DNA of 64,000 bases from Sisyra terminalis (lineage: Eukaryota > Arthropoda > Insecta > Neuroptera > Sisyridae), in NCBI GenBank assembly GCA_958496175.1, contig OY292279.1, positions 22,258,001-22,322,000 on the forward strand. Direction: 5' to 3'. A model generated the notes under the pieces. That model saw nothing but the letters and a program-made list of their open reading frames with translations, ran no database searches and was not told the DNA's origin. Below are positions 51,186 through 61,845 of this stretch, in pieces (the first letter of the stretch is position 1; the number at the start of each line of letters is the position of its first letter). Position numbers and translations under genes: made by a program.

Positions 51186-52077
51186 TTAGATGTATCGGAA
51201 AAAAATGTAGTTTTTAAACCAATAGTCATTCAATTGCCATTTTTCTCCTTATAAGTTATTTCAAGGTGGTACTAAAGACATTTTATGATTAGAGTAATTT
51301 ATCAACTTAGTAAAAATTACAAAATATTTTTTATTCCGAAATCTAGATTGAAATAGTAGGACCAAAATCCAGAAAGAATATAAATTCAATATTGTATGCT
51401 AATCGAGTTTCACAGGATAGCAACGAAAAGTTGTTACCAAAAACATTTTCAATGTTTATCTAAGTATATTAGATGTTCATTAAAGTCAAATGAGTGTTCT
51501 TAAGTTCAAACTCGATAATTTGCATTTCTCCAACTGGTATCAACGAAATATGACAAAAAATTTAACCAATAAAAAGTGAAGGTGGGAAATGGTGCCAAAT
51601 GTATGCCAGAAAGTCGAAGAGCTGTTAAATAATCCTAATCAATCGTAATTGATCGGTCAAATACCCAAAAGTGTTAACAGATAAAATTTTATGCTACAAT
51701 ACGATAATTCAAGACCCCTCTGCAAAAGAAAAGCCCTTGAAAAATACTAATTAATTAAAGTGGTGGTGATATCGCCGTACCCAGTATAATCGTCTAAAGG
51801 TATTCCATCGGATTTCTATTTATTTCAATCGTTATCACACTTCCTAAATGATAAAAAAATTGAAACCTTAAGTGATGTTCAAAATGTATTTTGTGATATT
51901 TTCCTTGCTAGTCAATTGATTTTTACTAATAGGACATTAAAAATTTGCACGTTAGATATCAAAACATTGATACTATTGACGCTGACTATATCATTGATTT
52001 ATAATCAATAGTTGTAACAAAATTTTGTGTTTTAATTATCTATTGAAAAAATGACATCCATTTCCGGAACACCTATT
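51186..52077. mobile_element. Mariner-type non-autonomous element, copy B
   Basis: The left end is TTAGATGTATCGGAAAAAAA and the right end, reverse-complemented, is ATAGGTGTTCCGGAAATGGA. TA flanks it at 51184-51185 and 52078-52079. It aligns end to end with the 20812-21720 copy, with small indels. Neither has coding sequence, so both were presumably mobilised by a transposase encoded elsewhere. Confidence 0.8.
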
Positions 52078-52450
52078 ACCCAAATAAATACAGTCAAGAA
52101 AATATTTAAATTCATCCCCATATTTACTGGTTGATATATACATATTTCATATAATCAAGGTATATTTAAGTGGAAATCGATTTTTTTCCAATATCAAACC
52201 TATTAATTGCTGGTCACATAAAAAAAAACTTTTACAACTATAGGCTTTTAGTAATTATATTTAAATCCTTTTAATTGCAGTTTTTCATTTTCTCTGCAAT
52301 GATGTTGTAAAAAATATATATCTTAGTTTATACAATACATATTGAGGTTTTATTTAAGTAACATAATTTACAGAAGTAAACTATAATCATAAATTTGAAC
52401 AGAAGCTCAAACAAATGTGTTTTTGACGTATTGCAGAGATACTTATTACG

Positions 52451-52546
52451 ATTGCCAAGCAGTTTTCCTCAATGGTCATCACCCGTAAGCACTGATGGAA
52501 CGATCCAATACTACTTGATGACCACTGAGGAAGATCGCTTGGCAAT
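52451..52546. repeat. 31-bp imperfect inverted repeat around a 34-bp spacer
   Basis: 52451-52481 and 52516-52546 are reverse complements with about four mismatches (core TTCCTCA.TGGTCATCA). The right half and spacer align with 29709-29760. It may be a folded LINE 3' end or a small palindromic element. Confidence 0.5.
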
Positions 52547-54739
52547 TGAATTACGTATCAAGGCAATAGATCATTCTCATATTTTGGTTGAGCTTTTGTT
52601 CAAATTTGTGTTATCGTTTACTTTTGTTAATTATATTAACCAAGAAAAAAAGAGGAAAAAGAGTTTAAGTTCGAAGCCTCTAGAAAGAAGATGATAAATT
52701 AAAACGAAGCATGTGATATTCCGTGGTATTGAAAAATTTCGTCAGGAACTTATTAAATTCAAGAATATAGATAGGAACCAATAAAAAAAATTATATAAAA
52801 ATAGTTTTATTCATTTGGAACTTCGAAAAATCACTGCATTATTCTTTCAAGAAATATATTGATTACAATAAAATTGTAATTTCAATCGCAAAAAGAAATC
52901 TTGTAAACCAATTTCCTGTTTATTTTATTACGAGGCAACACTACCTATATAAGTTTTTTTTTAGAATTATTACCTTCTGAAAAGTATTAATATTTCTCAT
53001 GGATTTTTTAATATTTTCATTCTACTCTCAAATTGTTATACGAACTATTGCAAAAACCATCCACACTTTCAATTCAGTTGTATATTTTCTCATACTCGAA
53101 GATTTTCAATTACATTACTCATATCTTCTTTAATATAATCACGCATTAAAACAATAGGCCTAATAATTCAACTTCGATTGCAATACTGCAACTATTACGG
53201 CAAATCTTATATAACATTAATTTTTCAAGATACCTATATTCACAAAGATCATGAGATGGTCAAAATGTACTTTATTCAACATAAACCACGTGCAATTTCG
53301 TAATTCAAAGTTCAAAGAACTTTTTTCTTCGTGCTGAAAATAAATGTGTTTCGTAGAAATAAATTGATGAAATTGCAAATCATTTTAATAAATATTTACT
53401 CAATTATAAACGTTGCTTGTTATAAAAAAATAATCAGAAATATATTTAACAATCTCATTAATCCTAAATTACAGTCAACCTACTTACAACCTAAATGTAC
53501 TCCCGGTTTTCCCTTCCTGGTCTTACCCATACAATGTGAGTTACTCTCTTTCCATTTTCCTAACTGAAGTGATGTAATAGAAAAGTATCAACAGTAGCAT
53601 TTTATTATCAGTTATTATCCAATAAAAAATTAATTGAAGAGAATTTAACATTTCTAAAAGAGTTCTTTCAACAGTAACATAGTTTACGTTATCGTTAAAA
53701 AAAATTGCAAAAATTTTATTTCCTTTGAAAATTTCTTTGGTTTTTATATTAAGCTAGATGACTCATTCTGCATTGGTTATTTACGCATTAAATTTCTATC
53801 TTCATAAATTTATCATCTCTAAAAAAGATGCTGCAAAAAATTATAATAAAAACGCCAAACCGCTGAAGGTCTTAAGTCACGCTCAGCGCATATGTCTCAG
53901 ATAATTTTTTTTTCTTTTATATATTATATTTTACGCTAAAAGTATTGCTAATGTAATTTAAGTGGAGGAATCATTAAAAATACCATATGCAAGATATATT
54001 TAAGGCTTACGTTATTATGTGATTAGGATATTCTAAAATAAAACTAGAGTTTTTAAATAAATATTTTTTTGAACTTAAAAATGGGAACAATTTTTGTGAC
54101 TCAACACTGCAAATTGTATTTATAAACAAAAAAATTTGTTCTGATACTTTGAAAAGTGATGAGTAACTAAGTCAACTTAAAATTTTATTAGCGTGTTATT
54201 TTTTAAGTTGATATTAATATAAACGGTTTCTTATTTTTCTTAAACTGTGCTATAGTTCTAGCAGTTCTAAAATATACGGTTAAAATCTATGAAGTAATAA
54301 TTTGGATTTATTCTAGCGAGTTCATTGTATGTTTTATATTCTTTCATATATAAAGCTAAGACCGGCCTTACACTATGTGAAACATTCATCCTCAAACGAA
54401 AATTTTCTTTGGAGCTGGCAAATATGCCAGCCACTGCATTGGGGGAGGGGGACGAACTCACTCCCAAGGATCCCTTCGCTACACATTGCTTGTCGTTGTT
54501 TGCTTGCTTATCGTTCACCACAAACAAAAAATCAAAGTAGTACAATTTCGCAATTCTGTTTTATTTTACTAATAATTATTCAATAGTTACTAATATAATA
54601 TTTGGATAATTATTTGAGCTAGCATAAATGTTCGAAAATGTATGTGTATCAGTTTCCTCTACTATAACACTGTCTGGCTAATCTTCCAACTCCAAAGAGA
54701 TGACCTAAAAGTACAATGTATATACAAACGTAAAATTTG
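52547..54739. other. Intergenic AT-rich DNA
   Basis: A GC-richer patch at about 54400-54500 is open in three frames on the two strands. This explains its overlapping frames without making any of them a gene. No domain or splice signals were found. Confidence 0.4.
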
Positions 54740-55351
54740 TTAACCTTCTCGTTACGGTGTTAAAATAGAACGTATGATACGGTGATATGTATTTACTACA
54801 ACATTTGAAAAAAAATGTATAAAATTGTAAAATATTTGAATGTTTATATTATATTGCATCATTTGATCATAGTTTAAGTTGAAATGCATCAATTATTATC
54901 GTTGTTAAAATTATGATTAATTATATTTATGAGAAATAACAGTTTAATTGAGTATTCCTATCACAATATCCGAATTGAAATATCTCAGCTGAACTCGTCT
55001 ACCACGCATGTTCACTCACGATATACATGAGAAAGAGACACGAAACGAGTGTACCTTGTAATTATTGTTATGGTGCAAAGGATGCAAAACTAAGGTATGC
55101 GTAAAAATACCTCATACTAACGAATTTTTGATTTAATTGGAAAATTAACGATGGATTTTTTGATAAATCTCATCTCATGGTGCGGAATACATTCTATTTT
55201 TTGATACTATTATGAATTTATTTTACGTGTAAATATTTTAAAGAGAAATACCTAAAATATGAGCTTACTGTCTTTTATAGTTATAGATATATTTAAATTA
55301 TTACAGGTAGTATGCGTACTAAATACACACCCATAGGTATGGAAGGGTTAA
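54740..55351. mobile_element. TTAA-bounded (piggyBac-like) MITE, copy 1
   Basis: TTAA lies at both ends (54740-54743 and 55348-55351). The inverted termini begin TTAACCTTCTCGTTACGG on the left and TTAACCCTTCCATACC on the right (reverse-complemented). TTAA targets followed by C-rich starts are the signature of piggyBac-type transposition. The element is 612 bp, has no coding sequence, and aligns along its length with 57370-57915. Confidence 0.7.
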
Positions 55352-57369
55352 ATATTAAACTAGGGGATAAGAAATCTAAAAAAAACATGCGAAATAAACT
55401 TGAGTACACATGCTACCTGTGTATATTCTTTTCCAGTGGTTCTCAATATATTTCAAACTTATATAACCTCACACTACAGGAATATATTGCCAGTATATTG
55501 GCGCACATATTGGTTTGGACTTTAGGGATTACATTCCCATATTGGTCACATGTCACTTTGTCTGAATCATTGTTCTACAACAATAGGCAATGTCCATAAT
55601 ATATTGCAAAATGTTCGACCTAAAACTCTTTGATGTGTATTGAAAAAACCAAGACCATTCGAATTATCGACCAACGTTCGGCCACTATTGGCCAATATTT
55701 GGCTCAAAATGTAAAATCGGCTTACGGTGAGTGTTGTATTTATGAACGGCAAAATAATATACATTCACAAATTTTTTCGTCCTATATTAATCCACGATCT
55801 GTACCATTGTACAAATCGTGGATTACGATCATTGTGCATTTAGTATCTATAGCCGGGAAAAACAAGCACTAAATTAATTAGCAGTTAATTACTTTAAGTC
55901 AACATTTGAGTTGTATTTTTAAAGCCAGTTTCTTTACTGAAACTCAATTTGCTTGATTATGTCAATTTTACTGTCATTATCATGTTTTTAAAGGTGTTTT
56001 TAAACATTGGAAAATTCTAAATACGAAAATAGACAATCTACAAAGTCCAATTCGCGGCCAAATGATATTAACTTTTATCTAAAGTCTAACTATTATCGAA
56101 ATGATAAACAATTTGCTTTAAAATATCATTAAACAAATATTAAAATGGAAATATAAAAATTTATAATAATACATTTTAAGAGCACTAGTGTTAAGAAGTA
56201 TGCGGAAACCACCCCAAAGAGGTGCCGTTATACAGCAATGTTTTACCACACCAGTGGTAGCAAAAGATAAATTCAAGCATTTTTCTGTTTTCGAATAATC
56301 AACCAAAGTACTTAAATATGAATATTGTATTATAAATTATGTCCTTCTAAGAAAATATTATTATATATCAAAGTATCAATGATACTAACTTCGGAACTGA
56401 ATAGAGGTATATGTGTACAAGAGTTGGTCAAAAAATCACCTATTTTTTACTAGTTACACTTAAAAATTGGTTTGTAGACACCTTTAGAAAATTCTCATCA
56501 AAGCTGAACTCTTAATTTTAATGGGATGGTCTTCCGCATTATAGTTTTATATATTTTACTCAATCCAATAGAAAAAAAATCATATCTTACTCATAACTTT
56601 ATCATCTGTGAAATGAAATGCTCAAAAAAAAGGTCCCTTATATTTTTATCGTCAATCTCATCGTTTAGAAGATATTGATGATTGAAGTTGCATTATTATG
56701 AAAAAAAATTGTTTTTTATAATGAATTTTTAAACTAGCGAACCAAAATGAATTATGAAATGTGCAATACATACTTTCATAGGAAATTTAGGGCTTTTTTG
56801 TAGAGCATTATTCCTACAATGTTATATATATATAAAGTTAGTACAAGTACAGGGGTACTATGGACATATCATAATTTTCTTACTTCTCCTGTTCCAACTT
56901 GCGAAAATTATTTTATCTTACTAATGGATGATGTGATTCTAAAAATGGTCTTACGTGACTTATGTTTGTTGGCAATTTGATGTACAATTGTTGTTTTTCT
57001 TTTGTTTGTATTTTATCTAGGACGTACTTTGTACTAAGATATTTAAATAATTAATTTATAACTATTATCTAACAATTTTGTGATGAAATTATAATTATAA
57101 TGATTAGTAAGTTGTAATTACTATGTTGAAAAAAAAAATAACTGAGGTAAGAGTCTTCCCTTCTTATAAATTTTATTTTTATAATAATCGTATTATTTGA
57201 TTAATATCGTACACAACAAAAGTTTAAACGTTTTATCTTAATCAATAAAGTGGAAAAGTCTGATAAAATGTATTATTTAGTGATAATAATGTCTAATGAA
57301 GAACTAATAGAAAATTATTTGATAAATTTCTAAAAATATGGTTTTTATAGAAATTAAACAATTCATTTA
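55352..57369. other. AT-rich spacer between the two TTAA-bounded MITEs
   Basis: About 55480-55700 contains several degenerate 'catattgg', 'attggcc' and 'ccaatattt' words that may be a decayed tandem array. A long hairpin lies at 55788-55825. The rest is unremarkable. Confidence 0.4.
55788..55825. repeat. 17-bp hairpin with 4-nt loop
   Basis: TAATCCACGATCTGTAC (55788-55804) pairs with 55809-55825 with a single mismatch around the loop CATT. It has no adjacent T-run and sits in non-coding DNA. It may be the core of a palindromic element; function unknown. Confidence 0.6.
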
Positions 57370-57915
57370 TTAACCTTTCCCTTACGGTGTTAAACATAGA
57401 ATTTATGATACGATTATATGTATTTACTACAACATTTGAAAAAAAATGTTGAATTTCAGAAATATTTCACTGTGCATAAGTATTGATTCAATTGATCATT
57501 GTTTAAGTTGAAATGCATCAACTATTTTCGTTATTATAATTATTATTAATTATATTTATGAGAGATAATAGTGTATTTGAGTATTCCTATCACAATCTCC
57601 GAAATGAAATATCACAGCTGAGTTCATCTTTCACGCATTCTCACTCACTATATATATATATAAGAAAGAGACGTAGTGACAAGTGAAACGAATGTCCCTT
57701 GTAACTGTTGCGTATGATGCAAAGAATGCAAAATTGTATTGGTAAAATGATGAATTTTTTGATAAATCATCTCATTGTGCGGGATATATCCTGTTTTTTG
57801 TTACTATTATGATTTCATTCTATGTGTAAATGTTTTAGGGAGGGACACCCAAAATATGAGCTCACTGTCTCTATAGTATGTACTAAATACATACCCAAAG
57901 GTACGGGAGGGTTAG
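57370..57915. mobile_element. TTAA-bounded (piggyBac-like) MITE, copy 2
   Basis: It starts TTAACCTTTCCCTTACGG at an intact TTAA. It ends GGTACGGGAGGG followed by TTAG, a one-base decay of the second TTAA. It aligns with copy 1 through blocks such as 'gttgaaatgcatcaa', 'gagtattcctatcacaat' and 'aatatgagct.actgtct'. It is shorter through internal deletions. Confidence 0.7.
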
Positions 57916-57937
57916 AAAAATAATAAAGTTAGCATAC

Positions 57938-58083
57938 TGGTGGCCGAGTGGTCAATATGATTGCTCCAAAACTAGTAGGTGTGGAATTCAAACTTTGTAT
58001 CTAGAAAATTTTTGATATTTTTGCATGTACGGATTTTTATTATCCCTAGAGTCACTAAGGACCTTGGAAGTTATAAAGCGACG
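57938..58083 (+). repeat. tRNA-derived SINE, copy 5
   Basis: Head TGGTGGCCGAGTGGTCAATA, decayed B box, body with 'tttttgatatttttgcatgtacggatttttat', and tail CTAGAGTCACTAAGGACCTT..TTATAAAGCGAC. It begins about 22 bp after the end of the TTAA-bounded MITE. Confidence 0.75.
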
Positions 58084-58921
58084 GTTAATATGATAAAATA
58101 AAAAAAATAGAATAATCAATTGAGAGGTGGAATTGTATCTCACATTCTTATGTCTTAACTAATGTCCAAAAAGTTTCTATCAAAAACTTTGCCAAACCTA
58201 CAATGCCTAACCTAAGTCATAATGATTAGGTTGCCTTTAAATGATCTCAGTGTCCAAATCTTGTGAAATATAAGAATTTTTTAATTATTTCTTAGATTAT
58301 AAAAAGGGTTATGCTTTAGAATCCCTTAGGATTCTAAAAGTTAAATGGAAAATATTCGATAACTAGTTCGTAAATCCAAAAATAACAGTATTTAAATAGG
58401 GAAGTCGTTTGAAAGAATGAAATGCATAATAGATTCTAATATTACTGTTTATGCCAAAAACTAATTTTAAAACATTTTTTTTTTGCATATAAGACTGTTC
58501 AAAAACCATAAAATTAAACGACGTGAATATCTTGGAGTTAAATTAGACGCACGTGTCCGCTTTTTTAAAGCAATTCATGTTTTTTTCTTTTACATTTTTC
58601 ACATATTCGCACCGACATGCCTACATTATTAAAGTCTTAATGCTGCCGAAAGCGGTTTAAAAATAAAACGCATTTGAGTCAAAGGACTATTTGGATTTTT
58701 TATGATAAAAAAAGCCGATTAGTCATTTTCCATTCTGGCTCGTTTATTTATTTGGAGCAAACTCGAACTCTATTTTCGAAATAAACAAAAATCTTAGAGT
58801 TGCAGTATAATTTGTTCACTCTATATTGGTTATAAAAATCTTTTGTAAACTATAAATGTAACTTTCTTTTTATTTTGTTTCGTTTCTTTATTCTAACAGT
58901 TTAGTAGTTCTACCACATATA
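58084..58921. other. Intergenic AT-rich DNA, no supported feature
   Basis: No recognisable gene, repeat terminus or motif was found. Confidence 0.4.
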
Positions 58922-59463
58922 TCTTATATATTAAACGAGCTATTCTTGTATGTATGTGTTTTTGTTTTTGAAAACAGTTCTAACGATTTTGATGAAAATT
59001 TGAAATTTAATAAAAGTATGTTTTTAAAGTTTATCTGTAAAGTTGTCTTCTACGAAAAAATGGAAAAAAATAAAAATTTGCGCCATCTGTTGATGTATGT
59101 ACGTAATGAATATAATCTGTGCTGATGTGAAAATAGACTAATATATTACAATTGGTTTCAAGTTTTATTCAAATAAGTATCTGTCAAATATTTTTAATAT
59201 AAAAAATAATCTATTATCGAGTTGCATTGTCAAAAATATATTTTGATATTTTGGACTTCAGTGATTTCAGCTTTTAGATTTGCATTTTTTTAAAAAATAT
59301 TATCTCAATAGTCAATTTTAATAACGAAAAGAAATAATAATAATTATTGACCTTTATAATACGTGTTAAATATCTTTCGTTTGTATATCTAATACTACCA
59401 TATAGCCGAAACATATTTGAATGAAATTTCAAACCGAGTTGAACTCGGTCATCCAGGTACTGT
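58922..59463 (+). mobile_element. Non-autonomous Helitron-like element, family B copy 2
   Basis: It starts TCTTATATATTAAACGAGCT after a host A. Near its 3' end there is a perfect 7-bp stem, ACCGAGT-TGA-ACTCGGT (59433-59449), followed 10-14 nt later by the terminus GGTACTG. A hairpin close to the 3' end is the Helitron rule. The last bases (CTGT) depart from CTRR, whereas copy 1 keeps CTAA. Coding sequence is absent. Confidence 0.65.
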
Positions 59464-59987
59464 AGATAAATACATGGGTGCCGAATTATATTTTAACATT
59501 GAAATGTAATTAGAGAAGCCGAAATTTTAAACATTAGATACATATTATCTAAACCAGTGATAATTTTCAATATTTGTGTTACAATAGTAAAAAATGAATT
59601 TTTTACTTATCTTAACTATAAATAAACAAGTTTTATCATTATTACATCATAATACATCATATTTTTATTTTTCGGTTTTAATGAAATAACGATTATCGTA
59701 AAATTTTCAAACAACCTGGTGTTTAAACAAATATTTTTAGTTAAAAAAAAAGAATAACATGGTTATGTGCTAGAAAAGTATACAAAAATCTTAATCTCTA
59801 TAAGATCAAAACTTTCGAGAAATTGCTTAACAATAGAAACGTTTTTTTTTTCCTATTCTCAATATTGAATCTTTATAGAATCGCGTATTTGCAATCATTT
59901 TTACAAATCGTATTAAAATTGCAGAAGGTAAGTGTTATCTACATAATTGCATCTCTGTACCTTGATTCTATAAATCTATAAATAAAA
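59464..59987. other. AT-rich spacer, no supported feature
   Basis: Nothing recognisable between the two Helitron-type termini. Confidence 0.4.
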
Positions 59988-60030
59988 TTAGCTGAACCCG
60001 GCAAACGTTATCCTGCCAGTGTATATCATA
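59988..60030 (-). mobile_element. Helitron 3' terminus (minus strand), same family as 13204
   Basis: On the minus strand the sequence ends ACGTTTGCCGGGTTCAGCTAA before T, a CTRR terminus sharing GTTTGCCGGGTTCAGCTA with 13204. The body would extend rightward into the GC-richer 60.0-60.6 kb region. The 5' end was not found. Confidence 0.6.
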
Positions 60031-60120
60031 ATAGCTGTAAATGAATAAAATCATGATGCCTACACTGATCTGTATAAATGGATAGCGCACTGTACAATAA
60101 TTGATCAGCCGCATTAACAG

Positions 60121-60345
60121 TAATTGCAAGCGCCATCTGCGTGGGTACAGATTCGGAATGAAGTAAGCAAAATGCGACAGCGAATGTTTTGGAAGCGTTG
60201 GAAGAGAGACCTATATATGGAAATCTCTCTTCTCTGGTGTGGGCCACTGAAGGAATCTAAGCAAGTAAAACGCAAGCGCTTGTTCCAAGCTCATTGGCTG
60301 TTGCCTTTAGTTACCATAAAAACTGTAGCCACGTAGACGGCGCTC
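60121..60345 (+). pseudogene. Possible BEL/Pao-type retrotransposon pol C-terminal fragment
   Basis: A 70-codon open frame (ATG at 60124) contains IRNEVSKMRQRMFWKRWKRDLY. This resembles the short block near the end of BEL/Pao polyproteins, where a Gln/Arg-rich helix precedes FW.RW..EYL. The similarity is short and recalled, not searched. The following residues do not obviously continue the match. Base composition is less AT-rich than the surroundings, consistent with foreign origin. It could equally be cargo captured by the Helitron ending at 59988. Confidence 0.3.
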
Positions 60346-61426
60346 CGTACGCCACACTAAATTTTCAAAGTTCTATTTGACGCTTTATGCACGGTCTATC
60401 CATATATGCATATCAATGGATGCCTACATATTCTGGTAGGCCGACCGGTATCCCAGATACTCCGTTTTAGACACTGACTCCAGTGTCATTCAAGTCTCGA
60501 CACGGGCCGCTTTATTTCTTAATTTGGGGTTTTGTGGAATCTTGGTCCCCAGACTATCTAAACCAGCCTACCTTAAACCCCCGAAAGGCACTCCACATGA
60601 ATAGCATCCAGGCATTCACTCGTGAACCATTATAAACACTATTCTTAGCAACCCACAGCATCCCTCAATATGTTTATGGTAACTTACTTCTAGGGTATAC
60701 ATTTCTCGTTTAAGTTTTGAGCAAAATCACCATTTTTTGGAAAATATCGATTTTAGCGCAAACATAACGATAAAAATCCCTCCTTGATACTTCGTAGTAT
60801 CCAGATTTCAAAATGCTCGGTAAGCAACTTTAAAGAAATGTGATTTTGAACAAACGAACTAAATTTAGATAGATAAATAGATGTTAACCGAATCAATAAT
60901 ATTCTTTAGACAGGGGCAATTATAATAAATTTAATAAAGGCAATACTCCTTGTTAATAGAAAGTTGTTAATTATTGAAACTTTAATACCCAATGGCCATA
61001 GCTACCTACGTCATATGGGACGACCTCTACTACCATTTCTGGGCATACCACTCTCCTAAATATATGTCAATATATTGCATTCTAGAAAATATCTAGAAAA
61101 TATTATAGAAATTGCAAAGCAGGGATTCATGTCTACTCTTGAATGGTCTAACGATAAAAAAGTTATATAATAGAGACAAACTATATACAAAGAGCTATTA
61201 CATCCAATCTGAACCAATGTGAAATAATAAGTTGAGAATAGTTCCCCAGATAATACTCAGTCGAAAATGCCAAAACTCATACCAAACACGCCTTCGTAAA
61301 TCACAATCTTAATATACATAAAGATAAGAAATAGGATAACTAAATTTAATAGAAATTATTAGGTATTCCTGATATATAATACTTCCAAAATCAACAATAA
61401 AATTAATATTTCATTTCATTCATTAA
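60346..61426. other. Mixed-composition DNA, no supported feature
   Basis: About 60346-60680 continues the GC-richer character of the preceding fragment, but frames are closed. The remainder is ordinary AT-rich DNA. Confidence 0.4.
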
Positions 61427-61602
61427 TCACTACATAGTATAAAACAAAGTCGCTTTTTCTGTCCCTAAATCCCTTTGTGCGCTTAAATCTTTAAAATTAC
61501 GCAACGGATTTCGATGAGGTTTTTTTTAATAGATAGAGTGATTAAAGAGGAAGGTTTATATGTATAATAACATCCATTAAATAGTGGAGAAATACTGTTA
61601 TT

Positions 61603-61721
61603 AGACAATTTTAAAGATACCAAAAAATCTCGCGCATGTGCACCAGAGAAGAGTCTCTCTTCTCTGATCTAAACAATTAAATTTCAAAATGTCATATTTT
61701 TTGGTATCTTTAAAATTGTCT
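61603..61721. repeat. 119-bp palindromic insertion with perfect 26-bp arms
   Basis: 61603-61628 and 61696-61721 are exact reverse complements (outer AGACAATTTTAAAGATACC). The 67-bp centre holds a second perfect hairpin, CAGAGAAGAG-TCT-CTCTTCTCTG. It lies where the Helitron's 5' sequence departs from its usual course, so it looks like a small inserted MITE. Part of the centre (CACCAGAGAAGAG) recurs inverted at about 60225-60240. Confidence 0.7.
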
Positions 61722-61845
61722 GCCACTACTGGCCACTACGTTAATTGCGCGATAATCATTTAATAGATATAAAATTTAATAGATTTAATAGGATCGACTT
61801 TAATCAATTTTTCAGTGAGTGACAATAGCTATATAAAAGAAATAT

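Noticed and set aside
54325..54586. Three overlapping open frames around 54.3-54.6 kb
   Set aside because: They are mutual shadows of one GC-richer patch, with no motif or splice context in any of them.
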